This document shows, in pieces, positions 1-12,780 of a DNA stretch of 64,000 nucleotides. The notes below the pieces were generated by a model. That model was not told where the DNA came from. It made no database searches and saw only the letters and a list, made by a program, of their open reading frames with translations. Source of the DNA: Viola odorata (lineage: Eukaryota; Streptophyta; Magnoliopsida; Malpighiales; Violaceae). The stretch's first letter is position 1. Each line of letters starts with the position of its first letter. The translations under genes were made by a program, and so were the position numbers. The stretch spans positions 36,845,661 to 36,909,660 of the forward strand of contig OY829541.1 of NCBI GenBank assembly GCA_963691705.1, in the 5' to 3' direction.

Positions 1-94
1 AGAGAGAGAGGTCAGAAGATGGATCTGTGCGTGCGTTTGTGTTGTGGGAACTGGGAAGGAAGGAAGGAATAATGGAAAATTGGAAACCATTAGC

Positions 95-250
95 ATTAAT
101 ATTTCGGGAAATTCGGGTATCCCGAAATAATTTCGAGTATTACATACCCGAATCCGAATTTTCCGATACCCGAAATACCCTAACCGAATTTTGAAAATTT
201 CGGGTCGAAAAATTCGGAATTCGGGTATTTCGGTTTTGTGCCCACCCCTA
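95..250. mobile_element. hAT-like non-autonomous element, truncated (right end only)
   Basis: The right border ends in CCCACCCCTA at 241-250, whose reverse complement TAGGGGTGGGCAC is a hAT-style terminus. The body is an array of TTCGGGTA/TACCCGAA motifs on both strands, as in the subterminal regions of the complete hAT-like elements elsewhere in this window. No matching left terminus is visible, so the left side is deleted or lies within unrecognised sequence. There is no coding potential. Confidence 0.5.
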
Positions 251-1533
251 GGTACAAGAGTATACTAAACATTCTATTCATATAAATAGTAATTTTCACA
301 ATCTACAAAATAAGTTTAGTGTGGACTAATCCCACCATAAAAAGAACTCACTTTGAATTAAACCGTGGAATTTATTCTTTATGCCCTATATAATTATTAC
401 TATAATTTTTTTATTTTATTAGTACGAAACTTAAGTACTATTTATATAAAATGATATAAATAGTAATTGACGTAACCGGAGCAGTCTATAAAGTATAAAC
501 ACTCATTCGAGTCTGAACGTAAGTCATAAAATTACAAAATTTGTAATAAATGGGCTCTTCGTGCCCTCTGAAAACGACCCAGGTGGCCAAGCACCTGAAA
601 AATACATCAATATTTCACTACACACAAAATTCAAAATTATACAAAACACGAAGAAAAAATTATCCTTATATTTTTATATTATATTTTTAGTCTACTAGAA
701 TTTGTAAATTATTTGCCCAACCCTAGTAAATCTTACTTACTCTTTCCAGTAAAAAAAAAATGTTAAGTAAATTATTTTTCGCAGATAGTTTTTGATAAAC
801 AGCTTATTAATATGGCTAATAGATATTTCTCCTTTTCAATTGAGATTTAACTATCCAAAAAAAAAACTACATTCAAATATTTTAATAAAAGTATGCTACT
901 CCTACTGGCTTTTTAAAACAATGACTTTAAAAAAACCGTAATGCTTAGTATGAGAACTTAATTGCATAAGGGAAAGTAAGGAAAATTAGCAAGAAAAGAA
1001 ATCGAAAAATTGTATATTAGTTCTTATGTATGACAACAATTTTAAAATTCAAGGGAAAAAAAAGGAAGGAAATGTGAATGAAAAAATTAAATTGCATGGT
1101 AAATTGTGTTTTTCAAGTTCCTTCATTTTCCTTTTATGGGCCCAAGAGAAATAAAAAAATTCCTCTCCTGTCCGGCCCATTATCCCGGTTTACCTCTTCT
1201 AATTTTTCCCATACAAGGGGAATTATTAAATCTTCCTTTCCTTTCTTTTCCTTTCATTCCATCCTAATCCCTCCTCTTATACTAAGCATTGCACAAACTG
1301 CAATAACATTGAAAACAGCATGAATGACAACTTCAATACTAAATTCTCGCGGCAATATCTACGAGAGAAACGAACGATTGATGCTATTCCAAATATTAAT
1401 TAATCACTTCATGCTAATTAAAACATAAGAGAATGAAAATTGTAGATTATTGTGACATTTGAATTAGAGCAAGCTCATTAACAACTCACGAATCGTTATG
1501 TATTAACGAGGAGGTATAAGCGGCACTACTAAA
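251..1533. other. Intergenic, AT-rich, nothing recognised
   Basis: Low-complexity AT-rich plant intergenic DNA. The one ORF here (1078-1320) is phenylalanine/serine-rich, has no recognisable domain and is not supported. The segment ends at the CTAAA target site (1529-1533) of the adjoining copia element. Confidence 0.6.
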
Positions 1534-2084
1534 TGTTGGAACCGTATGGGAGATTACATCCCAAGGAACGAATCAATCTCAGTTATTACATGAATTAGAT
1601 CGGGAGCAGCGGAAGCGTACCTGATAATGATGCCATGATCTGATGTGGAAATCCGGAAACTTGATCTTCTGGTGAATGATTGCTATGGGGTTGGATGGAG
1701 AACCAAAGAAGCTGTAAACCTTATGCTTCTTCTCTGCCTTAACCTTCGTTCCTCCTGTTTCTTTTCTTAATAAGGAACTGAGGAATTAATTAATAGCAAT
1801 TCCACCAGGGATCAATTCCGTCCTTAGAGTTTTTCATTAATTCTGAATCGGTCCATCAACAATTCGGAAATAATCCGGAATCTGCACAATAACCGTATTA
1901 ACCCCCACACACTATTTCAATTAGACGATTGGACCCCTTAACTTTATTAGATCATCGAATTGGTCCAATTAACCTTATGTTAACAATATATTATATGACG
2001 GTACACAAATAACATATGCGTCCATATGTCCCTAACGTGTACAAACGGTACTAACGCACTAGTCCTGTTGTCCAAAATCCAACA
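1534..2084 (-). repeat. Copia 3' LTR
   Basis: 551 bp with TG...CA ends (TGTTGGAACC ... AAATCCAACA on the plus strand). It matches 7761-8311 at essentially every base. It lies downstream of the RNase H domain on the minus strand and follows the polypurine tract, so it is the 3' LTR. Confidence 0.96.
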
Positions 2085-2095
2085 ATCTCCCACTT
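2085..2095 (-). other. Copia polypurine tract
   Basis: On the minus strand this reads AAGTGGGAGAT, directly abutting the 3' LTR. This is the usual position and a typical sequence of the plus-strand primer of plant copia elements. Confidence 0.9.
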
Positions 2096-2500
2096 GGACA
2101 ACTCGACAATGTGCGATCCTTATAGTACCACCTTTTGTCATGCAATCATATGTTAACCCTCAAATGCTAGCATATATCCGTCTAATTCAATCCGGTCCAT
2201 TAACTTCATCAATACAAGAACCAAAAGAGCAGTCGTCGCAGTTCAAGCGGCTAAACTCATGATGATCACGAGTACTGACTAATTAATGACATGGATCCAG
2301 TGTGCATGTGCAGCATGGAAATTACATGTGAAATGATCTATACATGTCTATTTCCAACTGATCCTCTTTACTTTATGAGATCAAAAATCAGAGCATATAT
2401 TGAATAAACTGTAAATCAATATCGATAAACTGTGAAATAACATAATACACAGTCAAAACATATACAAGTTACAATAGTACAAACGGAACTCCCACTAATC

Positions 2501-5500
2501 TCAGGCATCCATCTTTATAACACCCATACTTGATACATGGCCATGAAATGCTATAGGTGTCAATGCCTTAGTGAGCGGATCCGCAACCATATCATTTGTA
2601 CCCAGTAACTCTATGTTAACTTGATTGCTCTGAACCCTTTCCTTTACGGCAAGGAACTTTATATCAATGTGCTTCGACCTTAACGTACTCCGATTATTGT
2701 TGGAGTACAGCACTGATGCCCGATTGTCACAAAAGATCCTCAAAGGTCTTTCAATACCAGTGACAACTCGCAGTTCCTTAACCATGTTCCGCAGCCATAT
2801 AGCATGACTGGATGCCTCGTAGCAAGCTACGAACTCAGCCTCCATAGTGGAAGATGCAACAAGTGACTGTTTCGCACTCTTCCATGAAATGGCTCCTTCA
2901 GCCAGAAGAAAGACATAACCTGAAGTCGATCTCCGGCTATCCTGGCATCCAGGGAAATCAGAATCAGAATACCCAATGATCTCAAGCTGATCTGATTTCC
3001 TGTATGTGAGCATATAGTCTTTCGTTTTCTACAGGTATCGAAAGACTCTTTTGGCTGCAACCCAATGATCCCTCCCGGGATTGCTCTGGTATCTTCCCAA
3101 CATGCCAACTATAAATGCAAGATCCGGACGGGTACAAACTTGTGCATACATGATGCTACCCACAGCCGAAGCATATGGAATACCCTCCATGAACTTGCGG
3201 TCCAAATCTGTCTTAGGACACTGGTCAAGGCAAAATTTCTCACCTTTGGAGACAGGAGTATCATGTGGTTTACAATTTTGCATGCCGAATCTCTTAAGAA
3301 CTTTATCGATGTATCCCTTTTGTGATAGCCTTAGGATACCCTGTGAACGATCACGGTGTATCTGAATCCCTAACACAAAAGATGCTTCCCCAAGGTCTTT
3401 CATCTCAAAGTTATCTGAAAGAAAAACCTTGGTATCCTGAAGAAGCTTTACATCATTCGTAGCAAGCAAAATGTCATCCACATACAGCAATAGAAATACA
3501 AACCTACTCCCACTGAACTTATGGTACAGACAATCCTCCACAGTGTTTACTTCAAAACCGTATGATGTAATAACACGATGGAACTTTAAGTACCATTGAC
3601 GGGAAGCTTGCTTGAGCCCATAGATAGATTTCTTTAATCTACAAACCAATTCACTATCCTCGTTGGAGGATAGTCCTTCTGGTTGCCTCATGTAGATTTT
3701 CTCCTCAAGATCCCCATTGAGGAAGGCAGTCTTTACATCCATCTGATGTAGCTCAAGATCAAAATATGCCACCAGAGCCATAATAGTCCTAAAAAAGTCC
3801 TTCGATGAAACTGGAGAGAAGGTCTCTTTATAGTCTATTCCTTCCTTTTGGGTGAATCCTTTCGCAACAAGACGTGCTTTGTACCTCTCTATATTGCCTT
3901 GAGAATCCCTTTTGGTTTTAAAAACCCATTTACAACCTATCGGTTTCAGATTCTTAGGCAATGGTACAAGCTCCCAAACGTCATTGTCCTTCATGGATTG
4001 GAATTCATCCGACATGGCCTGTATCCACTTTTGAGCATCAGAACAACTAATGGCTTCTTTGAAGGTGAACGGGTCATCCTCCAAAGAGTCAATAGTATCC
4101 TCATGTTCTTGAAGAAATACGATATAATCATCCGGAATCGCATTTCTTTTCACTCTAGTGGACCTCCTGAGTGGCATATTTCCTTGGTTCTCAACCATAT
4201 AAGGATGTTGAGTTTGATCCTGATGGACTTCTTGATGATCCTCAAGTATAACTTGTGGATCTTGTCCTGTAGGAAGATTAATGATGTCGTTTCTTGCCTG
4301 CTGAGGAACAAAAACAGGAATATGAACATTGAGCTCATCCTGACCCTCAGGAACCGCATGAGAAAGTATAACTGAATCTTCCTCAAAACTGACATCTGAA
4401 CGTCTATGTTCCCCTCCAAACTCAATATCCTCAAAGAACCGAGCATTTCCCGTCTCAAAAAATGTTCTGGTAGTAGGGTTGTAAAACTTATACCCCCTTG
4501 ACCTCTCCGGATATCCAACAAAATAACAACTAACAGTCCTTAGGTCCAGTTTTCTTTCATCAGGCCTATAAGGCCTTGCCTCAGCTGGACATCCCCAAAC
4601 CTTTAGGTGACTTAAGACAGGCTTTCGGCCAGTCAATACCTCATATGGGGTTCTGTTAGTCACTTTAGTTGGTACCCTATTGAGAATGTAGACTGCAGTT
4701 TTCAAGGCATCTCCCCAGAGTGACATAGGTAAGGTAGTATTGGCAATCATACTCCTCACCATATCCTTAAGGGTATGGTTCCTCCTTTCAGCTACACCAT
4801 TCATGGTCGGAGACCCCGGCATGGTGTACTGTGGAACTATCCCACACTCATCGAGAAACTGAGCAAATGGCCCAGGACGCTGTTCACCTGATCCGTCATA
4901 TCGACCATAGTATTCACCACCACGATCTGATCTGACAGCTTTAATAGTCTTTCCGAGTTGATTTTCAACTTCGGCCTTAAAAGACTTGAAAGCGTCTAAT
5001 GCCTCAGACTTTTCCTTTAAAAGGTATAGATATCCATATCGAGAGAAATCATCTATAAAACTGATAAAATATCGTTGACCATTCCAGGATGCCGTAGGGA
5101 ATGGACCACAAATGTCTGTATGTATCAGTTTTAGAGTTTCTGTACATCTCTCGGCCTCAAACCTCCTCTTGTCTGTAGTTTTGCCCTTTATGCACTCAAC
5201 ACAAACCTGTTGGTCTGTATGATCCAGTGCTTCGAGAATTCCATCTGACACAAGTCGGTCTATTCTCCTTGCAGAGATATGACCTAACCGTCTGTGCCAT
5301 AACCTGAATGAATCCTCAGTTGGCAATTTACGTTTAATCCCTCTGGACTCGCTAACATAACATTCATTATTGCTATCAACCGTATGCAATAAATACAAGT
5401 TATCAGAATCAATCAATGCACCGGTTCCAACCAAAGTAGAGTTAAAATGAATGAGACTTTTATGATTTCCGAATCTGATATCATAACCTTCTTTATCCAA

Positions 5501-5803
5501 CAAGGAAACAGAAATCAGATTCCGTCTAAAAGACGGTACATACAAAGTCTCTGTTAACTCTAATATATAACCAGTACATAGGATTATCCCGAAAGTAGCG
5601 ATACCCTCAACCGATACCGGATCACCTGCACCCATATAGAGAAACCTCTCACTTTCCATGGGCCTCCGGTTCGCTCTGCAGCCCTGCAAAGAAACACTTA
5701 TGTGTTTAGTGGTTCCTGTATCTAACCACCAAGTGTTCTTAGCCACAGAAACAAGAAGGGATTCTGTATTAACAAGAGACAAGGACATACCTTTCTTTAT
5801 ACG
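2501..5803 (-). pseudogene. Copia pol (protease, integrase, RT, RNase H), interrupted
   Basis: The pol part of the copia polyprotein. Counting from a Met at 5788, a protease-like motif WWLDTGTTKHIS lies near residues 20-31. The integrase zinc-binding HHCC segment follows (LWHRRLGH ... CVECIKGK, about 165-205), then the integrase core with HTDICGPF and VRSDRGGEYYG. Reverse transcriptase carries KARLVAKGFTQ and the catalytic YVDDILLA. The RNase H part (2501-3013) has YSDSDFPGC, STMEAEFVA and KHIDIKF. Two in-frame stops break it: TGA at 5804-5806 at the gag/pol junction, where related elements usually have Trp, and TAG at 3029-3031 in the RT-RNase H connection, where Gln is usual. Both fit single-base transitions. 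The frame is the same on both sides of each stop, and every catalytic motif looks intact. Confidence 0.93.
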
Positions 5804-6599
5804 TCAAGCTTTATACTTAGCGCAGTCCTTCTTTAAGTGGCCTGCCTTATTACAGAAAAAACATTTTATTCCCTTATGCTCAGTATTTGAGCCCTTATGT
5901 TTTTTTCTGAGAACCAGACCCTGCAGTCTCTTTGCCTTTCCTCTTCTTAAAACTGGATGAAGAGGCAGTTGCCAGATGAGCACTGTCCAATGAAACATGT
6001 TTCAATCTGTCCTGTTCCTGAACCAGCTGAACTGTAAGCTGATCAATTGTCCATTTCTTTTCTTGACAATTGTAACTCACCTCAAATTGACTGTACTGAG
6101 GTGGAAGTGAAGTAAGCACATGATGTACCAGATAATCATCAGGCAAACCAACTTTAAGTGCTTTCAACTTCTCAGACAGATTGACAATTTCTTGAACATG
6201 CTCCCTTATGTCACTATCACCCCTGAACTTTATGGTCGAGAATTTGCGAATGGTATCGCTAATCTCAGCCTTCTCTGTATGGGTATAGCGACTAGCTAAG
6301 ATCTCTAAGATCTTACTGGCACTTTGTTCCTTTTCCAGTGAACTCTGCATGGACATAGGGACAGCACTGAGTATGACCAAACGACAAGCTCTATTTGATT
6401 GTTGCCAGTCCTCAAAAGCCTGGATTCCCTTATCAGGACTTTCGGGGTCTGGTACCGTAGGACAATCCTTACAGAGTGCCAAATCCTTATTCATACAACA
6501 CAGTGCTGTCTCTATCTTTCTCTTCCATAACTTGAAGTTACTGGAAGATAACAGTGGTACACTGTTCAGATTGGCAGATACCGAGCTTGCTGAGTTCAT
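5804..6599 (-). pseudogene. Copia gag, frameshifted before the zinc knuckle
   Basis: Starts at ATG 6599 with a typical copia capsid region (SNFKLWKRKIETAL near residue 22; later KALKVGLPDDYLVHHVLTSL). The frame closes at 5895. The CCHC zinc knuckle CFFCNKAGHLKKDC lies just downstream in another frame (5804-5998). The switch coincides with a run of seven A on the minus strand (5900-5906), so a one-base slip there is the likely cause. A programmed frameshift at this A-run is possible but is not usual for plant copia elements. The next frame ends at TGA 5804-5806. Confidence 0.9.
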
Positions 6600-7100
6600 A
6601 TCTGAAAGAACACAACATTTAATCAGCTCACTTTAATAAACTTTATGAAAACAATAACCTTAATGAATAACACACTGAATAAATCAGAAGATTAATTATA
6701 TGACATTGTGTCCAATCTTTGGACTGAAAACACAACTCACAGTTAATTAACCTGTCATAGTGTGAATTTTATAGCTTGATTTAGCCAAATATTTAACCTT
6801 CCTTTGGGCCGATCAAATATTCGCAATAAATCTCTTGATAGCTATAAACCTTAATTCATCACTACCGTATTTATAATTTCTGCCAAATAGTTCCCTTCCT
6901 TTGGGCCGACAACTATCCGCATGAAATTATGAATACTACACTTGAAATATCCAACCCGGTAATGTCCGTGGCAGAGGTCACTTTTGTGACTTTACTACTT
7001 CCATTAATCGAGTAAAATAAAACAAGCTAAGCTTAAAAGCTTCCTTAGTGTTATTCTGCTTTCCTTTATATAAATCAATTATTTGAACCCGACGAACATC

Positions 7101-7445
7101 TTAAACCTTATGATGTTCATGTTCAAATAATCGAAGTAACTTTAAGTCCGGCAACCCGAACCAGTACTGATGAACAGTACCCAAATAGTACTCCAAATGG
7201 TACCCCTGAATAGTACTCAAATAGTACCCAAATAGTGACGTGAATAGTACCCCCGTGAATAGTACCCATAAATAGTGCCCGTGAACAGTACCCACAAATA
7301 GTGTCAGTACATATTCAAATAGTATACTAATACGTATCCCAAATAGTATACAAATACGTATCCCAAATAGTATACAAATACGTATCCAGAGAGTATACAA
7401 ATACGTACCCCAACAGTATACACTATTCACAAATCACCACTATTC
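7101..7445 (-). repeat. Imperfect tandem repeats in copia 5' leader
   Basis: Between PBS and gag the leader carries two related arrays. One has many AATAGTACCC-type units (about 7140-7300). The other has about four units of a 24-bp repeat of the form CAAATAGTATACAAATACG (about 7310-7410). They are followed by short CACTATTCA repeats to about 7485. Leaders of plant copia elements are often repeat-bearing; the function is unknown. Confidence 0.8.
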
Positions 7446-7746
7446 ATGATCACTACTATTCACAAATCACTATTCACTTCCTTCTTCCCAAAACCAAACG
7501 GGAAACAGGAAACAAAAATTGCAGAAACCAACCCCAAAATTCAATTCCCCCAAAATTCAATTAATCAACAACAGAGAATTGAAATCAATTCCCAAAATCA
7601 ATTAATCAATCAATTCCCAAATCAATTAATCAATCAAAATTGGCAATCGTAGGGATTCAAGAAAATTCCCAGAAAAATCCCAAAATTTCCAATCTTTCAA
7701 ATCATGCATCATAAACTCACAATCCATGCATAACCAAAATTGATTG

Positions 7747-7758
7747 GCTCCGCTACCA
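7747..7758 (-). other. Copia primer binding site
   Basis: On the minus strand TGGTAGCGGAGC begins two bases after the 5' LTR. It matches the standard initiator-Met PBS (TGGTATCAGAGC) at 10 of 12 positions. Confidence 0.85.
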
Positions 7759-7760
7759 CT

Positions 7761-8311
7761 TATTGGAACCGTATGGGAGATTACATCCCAAGGAACGAAT
7801 CAATCTCAGTTATTACATGAATTAGATCGGGAGCAGCGGAAGCGTACCTGATAATGATGCCATGATCTGATGTGGAAATCCGGAAACTTGATCTTCTGGT
7901 GAATGATTGCTATGGGGTTGGATGGAGAACCAAAGAAGCTGTAAACCTTATGCTTCTTCTCTGCCTTAACCTTCGTTCCTCCTGTTTCTTTTCTTAATAA
8001 GGAACTGAGGAATTAATTAATAGCAATTCCACCAGGGATCAATTCCGTCCTTAGAGTTTTTCATTAATTCTGAATCGGTCCATCAACAATTCGGAAATAA
8101 TCCGGAATCTGCACAATAACCGTATTAACCCCCACACACTATTTCAATTAGACGATTGGACCCCTTAACTTTATTAGATCATCGAATTGGTCCAATTAAC
8201 CTTATGTTAACAATATATTATATGACGGTACACAAATAACATATGCGTCCATATGTCCCTAACGTGTACAAACGGTACTAACGCACTAGTCCTGTTGTCC
8301 AAAATCCAACA
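7761..8311 (-). repeat. Copia 5' LTR
   Basis: 551 bp, aligned end to end with 1534-2084. The terminal dinucleotide next to the PBS reads CA in the other copy but TA here, and this is the only difference I found. It carries the promoter of the element on the minus strand. Confidence 0.96.
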
Positions 8312-8449
8312 CTAAACTCCATTGATGTAATACATAAATACAAAAATACAAAAACCAAAACAAAACCTTCATGCAAAAACGCCTAAACAAACAAATCTTA
8401 AATATAAGAACAATAGATTCTAAAACTATTTATTAAAATTTAAACAATA

Positions 8450-8835
8450 CTCCCTCTGTCATAAAAAAAAACTCTGTATAATTTTTTCGGCTGTTATAAA
8501 TAAAATGTCGCTTGTGTATTTCCAAGAGAAATTATAATTAATAATATATCTAAATTAATTGCATCTTACTTTTCCTAAGCACAATTTTTAAATTTGAGTA
8601 GTTTCAATTTTTTTGCTGATTTTATAAGCTAATAAATAGAAACATGAAGGTTAATTACTCTAGCAAATTATTTGGTTACTAATTATGGACCATAAAGAAT
8701 GAGAATAAGAGGAAATATAAAATAATTTTTTTATTATAAATACTAATTTTTTAATAAAATTATATTATAGAAATAATTATTTTATTTTATTTTAATTTAT
8801 ATGAAAATTTATCATTTTATTAGTGACCGATGGAG
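8450..8835. mobile_element. Stowaway-like MITE
   Basis: Begins CTCCCTCTGTCATAA and ends with its imperfect inverted complement (GTGACCGATGGAG), flanked by TA on both sides (8448-8449, 8836-8837). These are the hallmarks of Tc1/mariner-derived Stowaway MITEs. 386 bp, AT-rich, no coding capacity. Confidence 0.75.
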
Positions 8836-8837
8836 TA

Positions 8838-9569
8838 CTAAATATTAAAACCAAAGAGTGCGGAGATAAGAAGAGTATTCTTTCTTTTTTCTTTTTCTTT
8901 TTCTTTTTGTTGAGAGAGACATTGAGGCTAGGGTCCACAAAGCTGATGATTAATGTTTTCAAATCACTACGTTATTAAACACGTTATTTTTGTTTTAGTA
9001 AAATTGTACTTTATTAAAAAAATTATTTATCTTTTCATAATAAGAAAAAAGTATAGATCAATTGATACGAGATTATTCTAGTATTTTTAAGGATTTTAGT
9101 TTTCGAATTTCAAAGAACGCAACTATGTTAAAGTTCTATGAAAAAATTTTACTATAAGATTTATTCGACTCGAATTTAAATTAGTTAGATAATGGATAAG
9201 CAGCTAGACGGTCCCATTAAAAAAGAACTATTTCATGATAAAGTTTGCCATTTATTCATCGTTGCTTGCTTCACTAATTCCAATCTCCCCCAACAACTTT
9301 TCTTCTATCCAACCCGACAATATATCGTGATAAAGTTATCACCTCTCTGTTACGCGATATAAGCAACCCCATTTTCTCATTCTTCTCATATCATTATCTA
9401 AAATCATTGACACGTATCCACTGTATCACTTGATGCAATTAGTACCTCCATTTTTCTCTCTCCATAAAACTCTGAACCCGTAATGGCACGCATCGTAATA
9501 TTCCACAAAATCTCAGGGCAAAGTCCTTTGTGTCCATACGAAGAAAAAGTTGTCGTTTGCCGGGGGATT
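8838..9569. other. Intergenic, nothing recognised
   Basis: AT-rich spacer between the Stowaway MITE and the Harbinger element, with a CTTTTT-rich pyrimidine stretch near 8880-8910. No gene or repeat boundary could be supported. Confidence 0.5.
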
Positions 9570-10510
9570 TTAGGCTGCGTTTCATAACGGAATTAATTCT
9601 GTTTGGAGTTATTTCTGTTTTCCAAATTTTTCCATCTGGAGTTATTTCCGGAATTATTTCTGTTTTCCAAAATTCTGTTTCATAGCTACAGTACGTTTTC
9701 TGTTTTCCAGCCTTCATTTTCCAACCTTAGAAAACTCAAAATCGTATTCAACTAACAACTATTTCTTACTTTTTTGAAAAAAAAACTACTACTATTATTA
9801 AATCAATTTTATTTTCATTAAAAAACAATGCTAATGTTATTTTTTTGTTAAGATTAATAAACTAAATAGTAGCCCATTTTAAGTTTATTAAAAATCAAAT
9901 ATAAGTATGGTAAACATATTCATGTTTAGATTCAAAAGCACAAGTCATTTAAGGGTTGTTTAATTTTTGGAAAATTTTCTAAAAATTGGAAATATTTCCA
10001 AAATCTGTTTCACAGCAACATTTTCCCAAATGGGAAATTTGAAAATTTCCCAGTTCTCCAATTACTATTCAGTTTTCCAGAATTAACACTACAAATTTGG
10101 AAAATTCTGGAAACGCCGTTTTTGAAGTTTTCCAAAAAAAAAATTCAAATTTTTTTTTTTTTTTTTAGCTCAACCGATCCATATTGTTAACATAAAAAAG
10201 AAACAATGTTATTTTGGACATTTCTACCCTCATAATTTATAAATATGCTAAATCTATTCACGTTAAAGATCAAATATAAATATAATAATTTCGTTCATGA
10301 AAATAAAATACATGTCTTGAATTATTTGTTCATGACGTGAATACAACAAACTCGAAATCGTATTCACCTAAAATCAAGTATAAATATAATAATTCCGTTT
10401 ATGAAAATAAAATACATATAAAATAGTCTTGAATTATTTGTTCATTACGTGAATACCACAAATATCAACATTCAAAACATACTTAATTTAAATTGTTACT
10501 TCTTCATATT

Positions 10511-10852
10511 CTAACAATTATTATAATGAGACCATAATTGATTTGCAATATCTTCTCTAACGCCATTCATTAGTTGCTGTTGGGACATATCCACTTGAAT
10601 ACCTTCTTGCGTCACATTAGCTTCGTTCTCGTATAAATTTTGCTGACCTTCTGTACCATATTCTGTGAATAGGTGATCAGCTCTATCTTCCATTCGAATA
10701 AAGTTGTGTAGTGTACAACAAGCTAGAGGTATTTGCCTCGGACGATGAAGAAGATAATTTGGAATGGACTTTAAGATTGGAAATCTAGCCTTCAGAACGC
10801 CAAAAGCCCTTTCAATCACATTTCTCAATGAGGAATGTCGATAGTTAAACAA
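10511..10852 (-). pseudogene. HARBI1-type nuclease (Harbinger transposase) C-terminal fragment
   Basis: A 113-residue fragment opening with FNYRHSSLRNVIERAFGVLK and continuing to LACCTLHNFIR, the signature C-terminal part of plant PIF/Harbinger transposases (DDE_Tnp_4 superfamily). The acidic residue of the IERAFG segment is the one usually taken as the last member of the catalytic DDE triad. The earlier two Asp and the N-terminal half are absent upstream on this strand (beyond 10852), where the sequence becomes unrelated AT-rich DNA. The tail ends ANQLWSHYNNC before the stop. A decayed second copy of this tail lies at 47161-47335. This is a remnant, not a domesticated gene, as far as can be seen. 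Confidence 0.85.
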
Positions 10853-11932
10853 TGCATATTTTCTTGTTATCCTTCCTCATCCACGAAAATAAGTGTAATT
10901 TTCTCGTTACATATAAGTGTAATTTTAATATGAGCTCATTTAATTGATTTTTTAAAATTAAAAGTGAATTCATATTTATTGAGGATTCTGAGCGAGTAAA
11001 TTCGGACCTTAAATCGAACTTTTTCTTTATTTACTGATTACTATTTATTTTGTTTCATTTTATTGCATATTTTAGTATTTTTGTTCGGGATCTTATTCAT
11101 TTCAAGTGAGATTCCTCGTGTTGAATCAATTTTATTTTAATTAAAAAATAATGCTAATGTTATTTTTTTGTTAAGATTAATAAACTAAATAGTAACCCAT
11201 TTTAAGTTTATTAAAGATCAAATATCAGTATGGTAAACATATTCATGTTTAAATTCAAAAGCACAAAGCCATTTAAGGGTTGTTTAATTTTTGGAAAAAT
11301 TTTCAAAAATTGAAAAATTTTCCAATTCTCCAATTACTATTCAGTTTTGGAAATAATTCCAAAATTAACACTACAAATACTCCAACTTTTGGAAACACCA
11401 TATTTGATGTTTTCCAAAAAAAAATTCACTTTATTTCCAAAGTGGGGTCTACAGGTCAACTTTACTCTCTCTCATCATTTTTAATTTTTTTTTCATACAA
11501 AAACTCAATCTTCTTACTTAATACTTTGAACAAAATAAATTAAAAGTTACAAAAACATAATCTTCATCTCAAGATTAGTAATTATATATCCACTTTTCTT
11601 ATTTTTCTTAATATTTTATAAATGGGTTTTAAACTTATTTAGAATTAATTTAGAATTTTTTTCCCGCCTAAAATACTCCCTTCAAACTAATATTTAAAAA
11701 ATGGGTCTTATGACGTGGCGGGATGGGATTGGTTTTCCAAATGGAAAATTTTGGAATTAATTTCATTTGGAGAAAAATATTGTTGTGCAACAGATTTTGG
11801 AAATATATCCAGTTTTGGAAAATTTTCAGAAAATCCCTGTAAGTAAATTCAGAATGGAATTTTCAAAAAATTCTCCGTAATTAAAAAACAATGAAAAAAA
11901 AACTACTACTATTGTTAATTCAATTTTATTGT

Positions 11933-12780
11933 CAACTCATTTAATTGATTTTTTAAAATTAAAAGTAAATTCATATTTATTAATTTGCAAAATCACAATG
12001 AGAAAAGTGACTGAACATTAGTTAATTAAATCATAATTAATTAAACCATTGGTGCGCCACATACCATAAAATTTCTTATAAGACGGTTGGTTATTGAATT
12101 TTACTCGTATGGTTTTAATTAGGAGTATTAGTTAGTTCAATATCAATTATGAAGTATTTTTATTACAATTTGTATCAATCTACATATTAATCATCAAAAT
12201 TACGAGGGTAGACATGTCTAAAATAACATTATTATTTTTAGATTAACAATATGAATTTATTGAACTAAAGTAATAAAAAAAAATTGGAAATGTTTTCCAA
12301 ATGGAAATATTTCCGCAAATTTGGAAAATGTTTTCCAAATGGAAATATTTCCAAAAATACTACAAATTATTTAATATTAGGAGTGAGTGAGTCGTATGTG
12401 TATCTATTAATTTTATTTTTTTAAAATGAAAAATTATTAAATATATTCTTTACATATAAGTGTAACTTTAATATGAGGTCATTTAATTGATTTTTTAAAA
12501 TTAAAATTGAATTCATATTTATTAATCTGCAAAATCAAAATGAGAAAAGTGACCGAACATTAGTTAGTTAAATCATAATTAATTAAGCCATTGGTGCGCC
12601 ACGTGCCATGAAATTTCTTATAACACGGTTGGTTATTGAATTTTACTCGTATGATTTTAATTAGGAGTATCAGTTAGTTAAATATCAATTATGAAGTATT
12701 TTTATTACAATTTGTATCAATATACATATTACAGTAATTTTCAAAATTACGAGGGTAGACATGTCTAAAATAACATATAT
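11933..12780. repeat. Direct duplication inside Harbinger element
   Basis: About 310 bp (11933-12242) recurs at 12478-12780 with roughly 90% identity by eye, at an offset of about 543 bp. Both copies run from TCATTTAATTGATTTTTTAA to the shared block ACGAGGGTAGACATGTCTAA. A shorter third copy of the start lies near 10908-10985. Confidence 0.8.

Larger units (their letters stand above)
1534..8311 (-). mobile_element. Ty1/copia LTR retrotransposon, young but coding-defective
   Basis: A complete element of 6778 bp in minus orientation. It is bounded by LTRs of 551 bp and a perfect 5-bp target duplication CTAAA (1529-1533 and 8312-8316). The order gag - protease - integrase - reverse transcriptase - RNase H is diagnostic of the copia superfamily. 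The PBS adjoins the right (5') LTR and the polypurine tract adjoins the left (3') LTR. By eye the two LTRs differ at only one base (second position, G at 1535 versus A at 7762), which implies a recent insertion. The reading frame is nevertheless interrupted by one apparent frameshift and two nonsense codons, so this copy cannot make a full polyprotein by ordinary translation. There are no nested insertions. Confidence 0.97.

Noticed and set aside
3065..4375. Plus-strand ORFs across the copia pol region
   Set aside because: They are antisense shadows of pol; none has a recognisable domain.
5900..5906. A7 run in copia gag as a programmed frameshift site
   Set aside because: Plant copia elements usually have one continuous gag-pol frame and other lesions are present, so a simple indel is preferred.
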